The translations under genes and the position numbers were made by a program. The notes beneath the pieces were generated by a model. The model saw nothing but the letters and a program-made list of their open reading frames with translations, ran no database searches and had not been told where the DNA came from. This document shows, one piece after another, positions 18,147 through 28,532 of a stretch of DNA of 45,280 nt (the first letter of the stretch is position 1; every line of letters begins with the position of its first letter). Origin of the DNA: CBCYMI01 sp965183855 (GTDB lineage: Bacteria; Pseudomonadota; Alphaproteobacteria; Caulobacterales; Maricaulaceae); the NCBI GenBank assembly GCA_965183855.1, contig CBCYMI010000023.1, positions 1 through 45,280 on the forward strand, given 5' to 3'.

Positions 18147-19838
18147 ATGAATAAGAACGCTGCTATTATTGCGCATTTTGACTTTGATCATCAAACAAAT
18201 AATAATTTTCTACGACAATTAAAATGCTTGAGTGAAGTTTTTGATATCTTGGTTTTAGTAACAACATCTGATATTGATGAACATAAACTTAATGTATTTA
18301 AAAATCTTGTTTTAATTAAACGTCCAAATATGGGGTATGACTTCTATAGCTATCGTGTTGGAATAACATATTTACGCCAAAGATCAGATATTGCTCATAT
18401 CCTGCTTATTAATTCGAGTCTTACACTTTTAAATGATAATCTGTTTTTAAAAATGCTTTCCCAAATGAAACTTTCTATTCCTGAATATGATGTTATTGGT
18501 GTTACCCAATCAAAACAATTTAAAAAACATATTCAATCCTATATGATTTTTTTTAACCAGAAAATTATAAAACATAAATGGTTTAATCAATTTATAGATA
18601 ATATACAGCCTAAAAACACAAAACTGGAAATAATTATTGATTCTGAAATAGCCTTATCTCAATTATTATTTTTGCATAATAGCAAAATAAGAATTCTATT
18701 TAAACCAACTTTAAAACAAGGAATGTCTGCCTATAAAAACTGGTGGAGAATTATTATCAAAAAACCAAAGAATCTGTTAACAACATTATTCTTTCATTGG
18801 AATGAAGTAAATTGGGTACATTTTTCTGCAAAAGGAATTGCTGAACAATTTGGCTTTATCAAAACAGATTTATTACGTACAAATCCACATAATGTTTCAG
18901 TTGATTTTATTTATCATTTATCCAAACCATCTTATCTTCAGGAAATTAAAACCATTATTTCAGCTTCCAGAAAATTCTATAAGAAAGATAAGGACGGACT
19001 CACAACACTTTCAGCTCCTATCTCTCCTTTGCCTGAGTACAGAATGATTAAAGCTGGAAATAATTTGGATAAAAATGTTCAACTTGCTGTTATTATCCAC
19101 CTTTATTATTTCGATCTATTAGAAGAAATTATTCTTTATTTAAAAAACATCATAGAGCCTTATGACCTTTATATTACAACTCCTTTTGAAGGAGATATAC
19201 ATAAAATCATTAATAAAGCTCATTCAATTGCCAATAGTTTAACGATTTTTCTTACAGAAAACAGGGGGCGAGATGTGGGACCTTTTCTTGCCGTTTATCA
19301 TACTGGAATATTGGATCGATATCGAGCTGTACTTAAACTCCACTCAAAAAAAAGCAATTATAGTGAAAAAGGAGCTTTATGGAGAAAACAAATTTATCAG
19401 AGCCTGATAGGAAATTCATTACATATATGTTGTATTATAAATGCTTTCAGAACCAAAAAACTAGGTATTTTAGGACCTGAACCCTTTTTTCTGTCCCATC
19501 ACCGTTTTTGGGGAGCTAATTATGATAAAGTAAAAGAACGCTTACCATTTATAACGCCTTCTTTTAAAAATAAAAAAATAGAGCTTGGTTTTTTTGCAGG
19601 CTCCATGTTTTGGTTTAATCCAAAATGCTTATCAGGCTTAAAACAAATTCCAGAAGAGTTTCTTGTTTTTGAAACAGAAAACGGAGCACAAGATGGTAGT
19701 TTGGCTCATGCATTTGAACGAATTTTTTGTCTTACCGCTAAAGAAGCAGGATACCTTGTTACAGATCATATCAGCTATGACAAAGATATTTTCAAGCAGG
19801 ATAACTCAGCTAAAACAGTTCCTGTTTTAGAAGACTAA
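18147..19838 (+). CDS. RgpF-like rhamnan synthesis F family protein
   Basis: RgpF-type proteins take part in rhamnose-rich polysaccharide assembly, probably as glycosyltransferases. At 563 residues this has the two-part layout seen in the family: an N-terminal part with KRPNMGYDFYSYRVGI, and a C-terminal part with LAVIIHLYYFDLLEEIILYL, the TENRGRDVGPFLAVY signature, VLKLHSKKS, and a LGPEPFFLSHHRFWGANYDK segment leading to GFFAGSMFWFNPKCL. The start abuts the stop of the WbsX-like gene with no spacer. No rmlABCD genes for dTDP-rhamnose are in the window, so rhamnose as the substrate is inference from the family name only. Confidence 0.88.
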   Translation: MNKNAAIIAHFDFDHQTNNNFLRQLKCLSEVFDILVLVTTSDIDEHKLNVFKNLVLIKRPNMGYDFYSYRVGITYLRQRSDIAHILLINSSLTLLNDNLFLKMLSQMKLSIPEYDVIGVTQSKQFKKHIQSYMIFFNQKIIKHKWFNQFIDNIQPKNTKLEIIIDSEIALSQLLFLHNSKIRILFKPTLKQGMSAYKNWWRIIIKKPKNLLTTLFFHWNEVNWVHFSAKGIAEQFGFIKTDLLRTNPHNVSVDFIYHLSKPSYLQEIKTIISASRKFYKKDKDGLTTLSAPISPLPEYRMIKAGNNLDKNVQLAVIIHLYYFDLLEEIILYLKNIIEPYDLYITTPFEGDIHKIINKAHSIANSLTIFLTENRGRDVGPFLAVYHTGILDRYRAVLKLHSKKSNYSEKGALWRKQIYQSLIGNSLHICCIINAFRTKKLGILGPEPFFLSHHRFWGANYDKVKERLPFITPSFKNKKIELGFFAGSMFWFNPKCLSGLKQIPEEFLVFETENGAQDGSLAHAFERIFCLTAKEAGYLVTDHISYDKDIFKQDNSAKTVPVLED

Positions 19839-19891
19839 ATTTAATTTTGACCTTAAAAGTCGACCATATTCCTGCTGATGTTTTTTTAGGT

Positions 19892-20923
19892 TTACTGATA
19901 CCCTTCTGGGTTTTGTTTTTGCCAGTTCCAGGAAGTTTTGATCATATCTTTTAGTGTATATTTTGCTTGCCAGTTTAATATTTTTGCAGCAAGTTTAACA
20001 TCCGCATAACAAACAGGAATATCTCCAGCTCTACGCTGTGTTATCATGGATTTAATTTCACACCCACTTATTTTTCTAAAACAATCCAGAACTTCCAATA
20101 CACTATACCCTTTTCCTGTTCCAATATTAATGCTTATATTCCCCTGTTCGCTGAAACTGTATTCAAGTGCTTTAAGGTGAGCTTCTGCCAAATCCATAAT
20201 ATGAATATAATCTCTGATTCCAGTACCATCCGGAGTTGGATAATCATCTCCATAAATATTAAGATAAGGTCTTTTACCAATTGCCGTTTGTGCAATATAA
20301 GGAATTAGATTATTGGGGATACCTGATGGATCTTCACCAATCATACCCGTTGGATGCGCTCCGATTGGATTAAAATAACGTAAATTAACAACAGACCAGT
20401 TTGGTTCAGTCTCAACCATTCGTGCAAGAATTTGTTCAACCATTAATTTACTATCTGCATAGGGATTGGTTCCTTTAAGAGGAGCTGTTTCTGGAATAGG
20501 AATGGTTTCAGGATCACCATATACAGTCGCACTTGAAGAGAAAATAAAATGTTTAACCTGATATATCTGGCATAATTTTAATAATTGAATTGCTCCAAAA
20601 ACATTGTTTTCATAATAATGAAGAGGATATTCAACACTTTCTCCAACAGCTTTTAATCCTGCAAAATGAATAACAGCATTAATAGGATGTGTAGAGAATA
20701 AGGAGTTAAGTTCTTTTTTATGACGAACATCTCCTTTGATAAAGTGTAATCTATTATCTGAAGCTGTTAGAGAAAGCAATTTTCGGACACGCTCAAGAGA
20801 TATAGGCGAACTGTTTTTTAAATTATCATATCCAATAACAGAATATCCTTTTTCTAATAATTTAACAATTGTATGGCTTGCTATAAAACCTGTGGCTCCC
20901 GTTACCAGAATATGTTTCATCAT
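19892..20923 (-). CDS. galE: UDP-glucose 4-epimerase
   Basis: NAD-dependent short-chain epimerase that interconverts UDP-glucose and UDP-galactose, feeding surface polysaccharide synthesis. The 343-residue length fits. Seen: the NAD-binding GATGFIAS motif at residues 9-16, FAGLKAVGESV, the catalytic SSSATVYG segment, and the YxxxK pair in PYADSK (Y155, K159), then NLRYFNPIGAHPTGMIGEDP and GTGIRDYIHIMDLAEAH, both very typical of GalE. Convergent with the RgpF-like gene, so it belongs to the glycan region by location but not to the same transcript. Substrate specificity among the GalE group cannot be set from sequence alone. Confidence 0.94.
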   Translation of the reverse strand: MMKHILVTGATGFIASHTIVKLLEKGYSVIGYDNLKNSSPISLERVRKLLSLTASDNRLHFIKGDVRHKKELNSLFSTHPINAVIHFAGLKAVGESVEYPLHYYENNVFGAIQLLKLCQIYQVKHFIFSSSATVYGDPETIPIPETAPLKGTNPYADSKLMVEQILARMVETEPNWSVVNLRYFNPIGAHPTGMIGEDPSGIPNNLIPYIAQTAIGKRPYLNIYGDDYPTPDGTGIRDYIHIMDLAEAHLKALEYSFSEQGNISINIGTGKGYSVLEVLDCFRKISGCEIKSMITQRRAGDIPVCYADVKLAAKILNWQAKYTLKDMIKTSWNWQKQNPEGYQ

Positions 20924-21260
20924 ACGAATTCCCGTTTGTGTATTTTTATTATAAAAACATGAATCTTAAATATGATTTCTGTTTAAAAAAAATACAGTTA
21001 TCATCAGTATAAACTAATTTATAATTCTACCATTCAAGAATAATCAAACTATAAATTAAATTCAAAAAATAAGATTGGATATCATTATAAATCTTATCCA
21101 AAACATTTAAACGAACCTGTTTTTAAGAGATTTAAAATCAACCTTCCTTCTATATACAGCCCCCTCTTCTGAAATTTTATTGTCCAATTCCAATTATCAG
21201 GCTATAAAACGCAGATACATATAGTAAAATCTCTTAAAAGCTCACTTCTTAAGTTAAAAC
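20924..21260. other. divergent spacer galE / rsmB-like
   Basis: AT-rich 337-bp gap between divergently transcribed genes. It must contain both promoters, but no -35/-10 pair, palindrome or small gene stands out by eye. Confidence 0.5.
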
Positions 21261-22709
21261 ATGCTTTATATCAAAAAAGGATTTAAGAAAATAATGCATA
21301 AAAAAAATGGTATTCAAACCCGAAAACTTGCCTATCAAATTCTAAAATCCATTCTCATCAATAAAAAAACACTAAAGCAATCTTTTAATCAAGCCAGAAT
21401 AAAGATAAAGCAATCAAGCCTGTCATATTCAGACCAGGCTTATATTAAATATCTTGTTTTAACTGTTTTAAAGCATCTTGGACAAATCGATCATATTATT
21501 AACGAACTCGTAGAGCGTCCCATTCCTAAAAAGGCTGAGTCTGCACGAATATTATTACGGTTGAGTGCCGCACAAAGCCTATTTCTTGAAACACCTGATT
21601 ATGCAATTCTTTCTTCCATGACAGAATGTGCCAAACAAATCAGAGAATTAAATGTTTATAAAAAATTTATTCACGCCCTTTCGAGAAGAATAATAGAACA
21701 GGGAAAACAAAAACTCTCAAATACAGATCTGACAAAAAATTTACCAAATTGGCTATATAAAAACTGGGAGAAAACCTATGGTAAGGAAAAAATTAAAGCA
21801 CTTTGTCGCGCACATATAGAACATCCTCCTATAGATTTAACACTTAAAAATCCAGATCAGCTCACACTGCTTGCCCAAACCCTAAACGCGCAAATCTTGC
21901 CAAGCCAGGGGTTAAGACTAAAAAAAACCAGCCAAATTGAAGCTTTAAAAGGATATCAAGAAGGTCTTTGGTGGGTTCAAGATGTTTCATCTAGCTTACC
22001 TGTATATATTTTATATCCCAAAAAAGGAGAAAAGATTTTAGATGTTTGTTCTGCACCTGGGGGAAAAGCGATGCAAATCGCTTCTAAAGGAGTAGACTTA
22101 ACTGCGCTTGAACAATCAAAAAAACGATTAGATAAAATGAAAGAGAATTTTAAAAGACTAAATTTGACTGCACATTTTATTCAAGCAGATGCATTAAACT
22201 GGCTCCCAAATGATTCTCAATCAACACACCAAGATTATCTATCCGAAAAAAAACAATCTCCTACCAAAAATAGGGATTTGATCGAGTGTTTTGATTCCAT
22301 TTTACTTGATGCACCTTGCAGCGCTACTGGAACATTGCGTCGCTCTCCAGATGTTGTATGGCTGAAATCCGAACAGGATATTCAACGATTGCAACAAAAA
22401 CAGATAAAACTGTTAAAACAAGCCCAAAACTGGTTAAAGCCTGGTGGAAAAATCGTATTTTGTGTATGCTCCTTACAATTTGAAGAAACAGGGTTTATAC
22501 GAGATCATTTAAATACGTTCTGTCCTCAACTAACACTCGATCCTATTTCAGAAGAAGAAATATCATCTTTATTTATCAAAGAAGGTTCAATAGAATATAA
22601 TTTACCAAAAGAAGCTTTTGAAAAAGGATGCTTGCGATTAATGCCCTATTTTTGGAAAGCATATGGTGGAATGGATGGTTTTTTTATAATGAGAATGAAA
22701 AAATTGTAA
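21261..22709 (+). CDS. rsmB: RsmB-family RNA (cytosine-5) methyltransferase
   Basis: SAM-dependent m5C methyltransferase, likely acting on 16S rRNA. The 482-residue protein has the RsmB two-domain layout: an N-terminal NusB-like RNA-binding domain (about residues 18-150; ARILLRLSAAQSLFLETPDYA) and a Rossmann catalytic domain with motif I DVCSAPGGKA (261-270). The two catalytic cysteines are in LDAPCSATG (C353) and CVCSLQFEE (C403); the nucleophile motif is usually TCS, here VCS. The start could equally be the ATG at 21294, which drops 11 residues and has AAGGA some 13 nt upstream. The next genes (glycine-zipper protein, rpe, heparinase) lie on the same strand, but 150-280-bp gaps make a single operon uncertain. 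Confidence 0.9.
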   Translation: MLYIKKGFKKIMHKKNGIQTRKLAYQILKSILINKKTLKQSFNQARIKIKQSSLSYSDQAYIKYLVLTVLKHLGQIDHIINELVERPIPKKAESARILLRLSAAQSLFLETPDYAILSSMTECAKQIRELNVYKKFIHALSRRIIEQGKQKLSNTDLTKNLPNWLYKNWEKTYGKEKIKALCRAHIEHPPIDLTLKNPDQLTLLAQTLNAQILPSQGLRLKKTSQIEALKGYQEGLWWVQDVSSSLPVYILYPKKGEKILDVCSAPGGKAMQIASKGVDLTALEQSKKRLDKMKENFKRLNLTAHFIQADALNWLPNDSQSTHQDYLSEKKQSPTKNRDLIECFDSILLDAPCSATGTLRRSPDVVWLKSEQDIQRLQQKQIKLLKQAQNWLKPGGKIVFCVCSLQFEETGFIRDHLNTFCPQLTLDPISEEEISSLFIKEGSIEYNLPKEAFEKGCLRLMPYFWKAYGGMDGFFIMRMKKL

Positions 22710-22934
22710 AAATCAAATACATATTTAATATTACCTGTCTAAACAAAATTTAAATCACGCAGTTTCTTATTTAATAACAACCTGCTTTTTTATCATTCGC
22801 TCATTCACATTTTATTCATGACAGCATGATTATGGTTTTAAAGCATTTAAAGATATAATGTTATTTGTGATGGTTATAAAATATGAATGCGCAATTATAA
22901 GAAATGCATTATTAGTTTCAAAGGTTTTTTTGAT

Positions 22935-23456
22935 ATGAGTATTGTTCGAAAAATTACGATATTATCGATTGCTTTTATTGCTAGCTTATCTCTTGGAGCG
23001 TATGTGTCCAACCTTGGCGCCAATGATTATTCCAGAGGAATTGTTGGTGAAGTAAATCGAGTTGATACAGGGGTTGTTGTTGGAGTAAGCCATGTTAAAC
23101 TTGAAGGAACAAAATCAGGTATTGGAACCGCCGCAGGTGCCGCAATTGGTGGACTTGCAGCATCAAATATTGGAGGATCAAAATCAGATAATTTATTAGC
23201 TGGTGCGATCGGAGCCGTTGTTGGAGGTCTTGCTGGGGCTGCTGCAGAAGAAGGATACGCAAAAAAAACTGGGTATTCCTATACTATTCGTCTTGATCGT
23301 AATGGAGAATTAATTACTGTTACACAAGGTGCTGATATTGTTATTCCAGAAGGAACTCCCGTTTATATTGAATATGGAGAAAGAGCTCGTATAAAACCAA
23401 TTCCAGAAAATATACGGCAAAAAACACCCTATCATCAGAAGAGACAACATTATTAA
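22935..23456 (+). CDS. glycine-zipper envelope protein, SlyB/Pcp-like
   Basis: Envelope protein with a signal peptide and a glycine-zipper segment, similar to the SlyB (Pcp) family of outer-membrane proteins. From the preferred ATG at 22935 (a longer frame opens at 22887) the N-terminus is MSIVRKITILSIAFIASLSLGAYV. The mature part has GEVNRVDTGVVVGVSHVKLEG, then a Gly/Ala-rich stretch (GIGTAAGAAIGGLAASNIGG, later AGAIGAVVGGLAGAAAEEGY), followed by YSYTIRLDRNGELITVTQGAD, a small beta domain typical of SlyB. Unlike SlyB, no lipobox cysteine is present, so it is probably a secreted or membrane-inserted protein rather than a lipoprotein. Confidence 0.82.
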   Translation: MSIVRKITILSIAFIASLSLGAYVSNLGANDYSRGIVGEVNRVDTGVVVGVSHVKLEGTKSGIGTAAGAAIGGLAASNIGGSKSDNLLAGAIGAVVGGLAGAAAEEGYAKKTGYSYTIRLDRNGELITVTQGADIVIPEGTPVYIEYGERARIKPIPENIRQKTPYHQKRQHY

Positions 23457-23741
23457 TTCTATCAAACACACCTGATATAAGTATTAACTCAGATATAACA
23501 AAATAAATAGGTAAAAACCTATGAAGAATGAACTGTTTTGAAAAAAATTTATTTGATCAATGATATATCTGGTTTGTTCTAACAATTGAATACATTACCC
23601 AAAATCCCATCTAAAAATTCAAGAAGCATTTTAGCTTTACAAATCATTTAGAAATGATGCGTAAAGTTTTTTTAGTTGCAAACCGTTTCAGAAAAATTTA
23701 TCATTTTTAATTATTAATTAAAAGGCGTTTACTTTTCGGAC

Positions 23742-24407
23742 ATGACACATAAAGTTAAAATTTCTCCATCAATCCTTTCTGCAGATTTTGCAAAGCTGGG
23801 GGAAGAAATTATTGAGATTGATCAAGCAGGTGCAGATTTAATCCATATTGATGTTATGGATGGTCATTTTGTACCAAATTTAACATTTGGTCCCGTCGTT
23901 ATTTCTGCACTCCGTTCTTATAGTAAAAAACCTTTTGATGTTCATTTAATGATTGAACCAAATGATTCCTGCCTGAAAGATTACGTAAAAGCAGGTGCAG
24001 ATATTTTAACAATACACCCTGAGAAAAATCCACATATCAACAGAACGTTACAGACGATTAAACGCTTCGGCCTAAAAGCTGGAATCGCATTAAATCCTTC
24101 TACCTCTCCAGATATTGTGAAATATAATATTGAATTTATTGATCTCATCTTGGTTATGTCTGTAAACCCAGGATTTGGAGGACAGAAATTTATATATTCA
24201 CAATTAGAAAAAATCAGAATTTTACGTCAAAAAATAGATGAATATAAACAAGAGATTGATCTTGAGGTTGACGGAGGCATTACACCAGAAACAGCAAAGC
24301 TTTGTATTGAGGCAGGCGCAAATATCCTGGTTTCAGGATCATCTGTTTTTACAGAAAATAAATCAGACTATGCACACAATATAAATCGTTTAAGAGAACG
24401 TGTATAA
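23742..24407 (+). CDS. rpe: ribulose-phosphate 3-epimerase
   Basis: Pentose phosphate pathway enzyme interconverting ribulose 5-phosphate and xylulose 5-phosphate. The 221 residues fold as a TIM barrel with all the usual signatures: SPSILSADFAKLGEEI at the start, HIDVMDGHFVPNLTFGP (metal-binding His and Asp), FDVHLMIEP, LVMSVNPGFGGQKFI and LEVDGGI near the C-terminus. In alphaproteobacteria it often sits next to the heparinase-family gene and purH, as it does here. Confidence 0.97.
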   Translation: MTHKVKISPSILSADFAKLGEEIIEIDQAGADLIHIDVMDGHFVPNLTFGPVVISALRSYSKKPFDVHLMIEPNDSCLKDYVKAGADILTIHPEKNPHINRTLQTIKRFGLKAGIALNPSTSPDIVKYNIEFIDLILVMSVNPGFGGQKFIYSQLEKIRILRQKIDEYKQEIDLEVDGGITPETAKLCIEAGANILVSGSSVFTENKSDYAHNINRLRERV

Positions 24408-24498
24408 AGTTACATAATGCGTATATCAAATGGTTCATTTAGAAATACTATAATTTTATGGGTATCGTTTTTAAAACATTGCCAATAGGAATACACTA

Positions 24499-26277
24499 AT
24501 GGTATTAGATAGGTTAAAAGAAATAACACTAATTGGTTTCAGCTCAGCGCTTAATAACATATTTCTTAGCTTCGATTCACTAAAGTTCTATCAAGCAATT
24601 TATTTAAGGTGCCCAACCCCTAAACGTCTCGTCACCTGTCCTGAGCCCGTTCTGATTCCATCTTTAGAAAGAGCCTCCAATTATATAGAAGGAAAATTTA
24701 AGTTTTCAAAACAAATGCTTGATGTGGGAAGCAATGGAGATCCATGGGTTCTTTCCTCTCCCTCTAGACAGTTTGCAAAATATCTTCATAGTTTTAACTG
24801 GATGAATGATTTATGCGCTTTAAACAGTCCAAAATCCCAGAAAAAAGCGATTGATCTAACAGATAGCTGGATCACTCATTTTGGTAATTGGAATGCGTTT
24901 TCATGGCAAGCAGACATTATTAGCAAACGAATTGTAACCTGGATGACAAACGAGGCGATTATTCTCCAATTCGGTGAAAAAAAGCAACAACAAAAACGTT
25001 ATAAATCATTAGCAAAGCAAAGCCTTTATCTTTATAAAACCTGTCATCGTATTTCAGATCACACAGAAAGACTGGAAGCTGCTTTATCACTGGCGATAGC
25101 TGGCGTTTGTTTACCTGATAGTATGAAATTTCTAGATAAAGGGCTTGATTATCTGGATATGGAATATCATAAACAAATTCTACCTGATGGTGGTCATATT
25201 ACTCGTAATCCTTCTGCCCTTTTAAGAATTTTATCTGCAATAATATTACTTGAAAAAACAATGTTGAAAAGAGGATTGGATACACCCCGTTTGTTAAAAA
25301 AAATGATTGATCGCATAGCTCCTGCAATTCGTTTTTTTACATTATCAGATGGAGGTCTGTGCGGATTTCATGGATCTGGAAAAAACAACCCTTTGTTTAT
25401 CAGCCGATTATTAAAAGAAGCAAATACACCTGCTAAAACCGTATCCTATCTTCCTCAAACAGGCTTTCAAAAGCTTGAATCTGCAGGTAGTACACTCATT
25501 ATTGATGTTGGAAACTGCTCTCATACCATGTATAGTAAAACTTGTCATTCAAGTGCTCTTGCGTTTGAGTTCTCATCGAGAGAATCCCGTATTATTGTTA
25601 ATTGCGGCTGGTCTGAGCAACAACCCTCAAACTGGCAAAATATAATCAGGAAAACACCTGCCCATTCTACACTCACATTGGATAATCAGTCATCTTCCAG
25701 TTTTATCAAAGATAAGCTTAACCTGAAATTACTTGGCATGAGATTAAAAAAAGAGCCCCATATTAGTGTAAGGAGAAATGAAAAAGAACAAGGCTTTTGG
25801 TTACAATGCCTACATGATGGCTATAAGAAAGACTATCATATCTATCATAATCGCAATATTTACATTTCAAAAGATGGTCAAGATGTTCGAGGAGAAGACA
25901 GGCTTATCTATCAAAACAAACCAGAAAAACATCTTCATACAGTAGATTCTGTGCTTAAGAAATCAATCCAATATGCAATCCGTTTCCATCTACATCCAAC
26001 TTCAAAAGCATCTGTTGCCAAGGATGGCAGAAGTGTTTTGATCATTCTTGAAAATGGAGATGGATGGCGTTTTAGAACAGATTCTGGACCTGTTAAACTA
26101 GAGCCATCGGTTTATCTCGCTGAAAATGAAAAACCAAAACGTAACGAACAAATTGTAATCTATCGTTACCTGTCTACAAAAGCAGAAACCAAAATAAATT
26201 ATGATGCAAACCGAACACGTTGGGCTATCCAAAAAATTGGAAAGGTCAAACCCTCTCTACAGGAAACCCGTACATAA
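24499..26277 (+). CDS. heparinase II/III family protein
   Basis: Family of polysaccharide lyases; the alphaproteobacterial members beside purH have no proven substrate and are probably envelope or exopolysaccharide related. The 592-residue product has the expected helical N-terminal half (about residues 90-280; WMNDLCALNSPKSQKKAIDLTDSW) and a beta-sandwich C-terminal half that begins near FQKLESAGSTLIIDVGNC and contains HSTLTLDNQSSSSF, and ENGDGWRF near the end. No signal peptide is evident, which is usual for this subgroup. Lies between rpe and the PglF-like gene. Confidence 0.88.
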   Translation: MVLDRLKEITLIGFSSALNNIFLSFDSLKFYQAIYLRCPTPKRLVTCPEPVLIPSLERASNYIEGKFKFSKQMLDVGSNGDPWVLSSPSRQFAKYLHSFNWMNDLCALNSPKSQKKAIDLTDSWITHFGNWNAFSWQADIISKRIVTWMTNEAIILQFGEKKQQQKRYKSLAKQSLYLYKTCHRISDHTERLEAALSLAIAGVCLPDSMKFLDKGLDYLDMEYHKQILPDGGHITRNPSALLRILSAIILLEKTMLKRGLDTPRLLKKMIDRIAPAIRFFTLSDGGLCGFHGSGKNNPLFISRLLKEANTPAKTVSYLPQTGFQKLESAGSTLIIDVGNCSHTMYSKTCHSSALAFEFSSRESRIIVNCGWSEQQPSNWQNIIRKTPAHSTLTLDNQSSSSFIKDKLNLKLLGMRLKKEPHISVRRNEKEQGFWLQCLHDGYKKDYHIYHNRNIYISKDGQDVRGEDRLIYQNKPEKHLHTVDSVLKKSIQYAIRFHLHPTSKASVAKDGRSVLIILENGDGWRFRTDSGPVKLEPSVYLAENEKPKRNEQIVIYRYLSTKAETKINYDANRTRWAIQKIGKVKPSLQETRT

Positions 26278-26485
26278 CTGACTTAATTATCTAACTTAAA
26301 AATAAACTTACTATTTTGATAAATTAGATCTCGAAATTAATAATTTGGAAGCTGAATATATAATGGTTAATCTCTATTCTAAAAAATGAACATTTCAAAA
26401 AATAGTTAGATCAGAACCCAAAAACTGACATAAATAGCAAAATTTCATATTGAATTATACATATCATTATATTAATACTGGTTTT

Positions 26486-28364
26486 ATGACCAGAAAATCT
26501 ATAAGAATAAACAGTTATATCTCAAAAGCCATTGTCTTGTCATATGATATTTTATCTGGTTTTATAGCACTTTTACTTGCAGTTAAAGGACGCTATTTCT
26601 TTAAGGAAGAAGCTGTTCCAGAAGGACTTTTTAGTTCAATCCCTTTTATTTTTTAGCATTGCTTGTTTTATAGGGTTTAGTATTACAAGACAATACAGAG
26701 CAATCTGGAAGTTTTCAAACTTAAATGATGTGTTCGTTATTTTCTTTTCAACCTGTCTGATAAATTTTATCTTTCTGCTGATTCTATTTATCTTTAACCG
26801 TGCCTATGGCTTTCCCCGTTCAAGCTTAATTATAGAAATTCCAGTATTCTTTTCCTTTATGCTATTGGGAAGGTTAATTATTGTAACATGGACATTAGGA
26901 GATTGGCGTAATTTATTAAAAAGGTTTGACCCTGACAAACCCTGGGCATTAATTATTGGTCGACCCAAATCCTTAAATCGTTTTTTAAGAGATTATCAAT
27001 CCAGAACAGAAGAATTACCTTATAAAATTCATGGATTAATTGAATATCAGGGAACACATATTGGTCAAACCATTCAGGGCTTAAAAGTGCTTGGAAATCT
27101 CGATTCATTGGGCACAGTTCTTGACTATCTAAATAAAATTCAGAAACAGCAGCCACCCTATCTTGTGTTAACAGATCAAACAACAGAACGCTCTTTTATA
27201 AAAAAAATCCTAAGAGTTTCATCTGGAAAAAAAACACAACTTATTCGATACCATCCAGAACAAAACGGAGCTTTATCTCCGTTTGAAGTTGCAGATCTTA
27301 TCGGTAGAATGCCAGCTTCTATAGATCTTAAACGTGCACAAACTCTGGTTAAAGAAAAAACAATTCTAATTACAGGCGCAGGAGGCACAATTGGTTCAGA
27401 AATTACAAGACAAATTATACGCCTTCAACCCAAGAAAGTTATCTTAATTGACTTAAGTGAATTTGCTCTTTACCAAATTAATCAGGAAATAGAGTCTATT
27501 TCATCTATCTCTTGGTCAATTTACCTGGCAAATATTAGAGATAAACAATTAATCGATCATATTATTAAAACAGAACAGCCAGACATGATTTTTCATGCAG
27601 CCGCATTAAAACATGTTCCTTTAATGGAAAACCAGCCTGTCGAAGCTGTTAAAACCAATATTGAAGGAACAATGAACGTCATTGATTCTGCTTTAAAACA
27701 TAAAGTCGGGTCTTTTATTCTGATTTCAACGGACAAAGCTGTTAATCCAGAAAATATTATGGGGGCAACGAAGCGTTTTGCTGAATTATACACACTATCC
27801 TTATCAGAAAAATATAAAAACTTTAAGGCATCTGCCGTCCGTTTTGGAAACGTTCTTGGTTCGACAGGATCGGTTATTCCTTTATTTGAAAAACAGATTT
27901 CAGAAGGGGGACCTGTAACGATAACACATCCAGATATAACTCGCTATTTTATGACCCAGGAAGAGGCTGTTTCTTTAGTTTTACAAACCGTTACTTTAAC
28001 AGATACAGAAGAAAAATCCACACTCTATGTCTTGGATATGGGAAAACCGATTTCAATATTACACCTGGCAAGACAATTAATTCGATTAAGAGGATTTAAA
28101 CCTGAATCAGATATAAAAATCAGAATAACGGGACTTAGACCAGGCGAAAAAATCTATGAAGAAATTACCTTCAAAACAGAAAATATTTCTCCTTCAAAAA
28201 TTGAAAATATCTATAAAGTTAAAACATATAATATTCCTTTTCATCTTATTTCAAAAAAAGCACACGGGCTTTTAAAGCTTACGAGTTCAGAAGATCAAGA
28301 TAAACTAGTCAATATGCTTTTCAAACTTGTACAAAAAGATTTTGAGTCTAAAGAAATACAATAG
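26486..28364 (+). CDS. PglF/CapD-type UDP-sugar 4,6-dehydratase, frameshifted
   Basis: Membrane-anchored nucleotide-sugar dehydratase of the PglF/WbpM/CapD group, making 4-keto-6-deoxy sugars for glycans. The N-terminus (MTRKSIRINSYISKAIVLSYDILSG from 26486) is in one frame and stops at 26656. The rest is in another frame, open from 26577. Removing one T from the T6 run at 26649-26654 joins them as SIPFIFSIACFIGF, giving the normal order: about four membrane helices, a CoA-like nucleotide-binding domain, then the dehydratase with GAGGTIGSEITRQI and the triad region STDKAVNPENIMGATKR. Translation from the ATG at 26577 would still make a 595-residue protein lacking the first helix. The gene sits between the heparinase and purH, which are often adjacent in relatives, suggesting insertion here. 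Confidence 0.85.
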
Positions 28365-28447
28365 GACTTTCCGTTTTAATGAAAACGATCCTTATTTCAT
28401 ATAAGAATTGACTTTATCTATAAATCACGTTTTATACAAACACATCT

Positions 28448-28487
28448 GCATGCTTTAGAATTAATTAGCATGCTTTAGAATTAAATG
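28448..28487. repeat. 20-bp tandem duplication upstream of purH
   Basis: GCATGCTTTAGAATTAA at 28448-28464 recurs at 28468-28484 with a 20-bp period. It ends about 45 bp before the purH GTG, so it lies in the leader or promoter. It may be a simple duplication; copy number could affect expression. Confidence 0.8.
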
Positions 28488-28532
28488 AGTGATTCATACA
28501 ATAAAAATATGATATAAAACGGAGTTTAGTTT

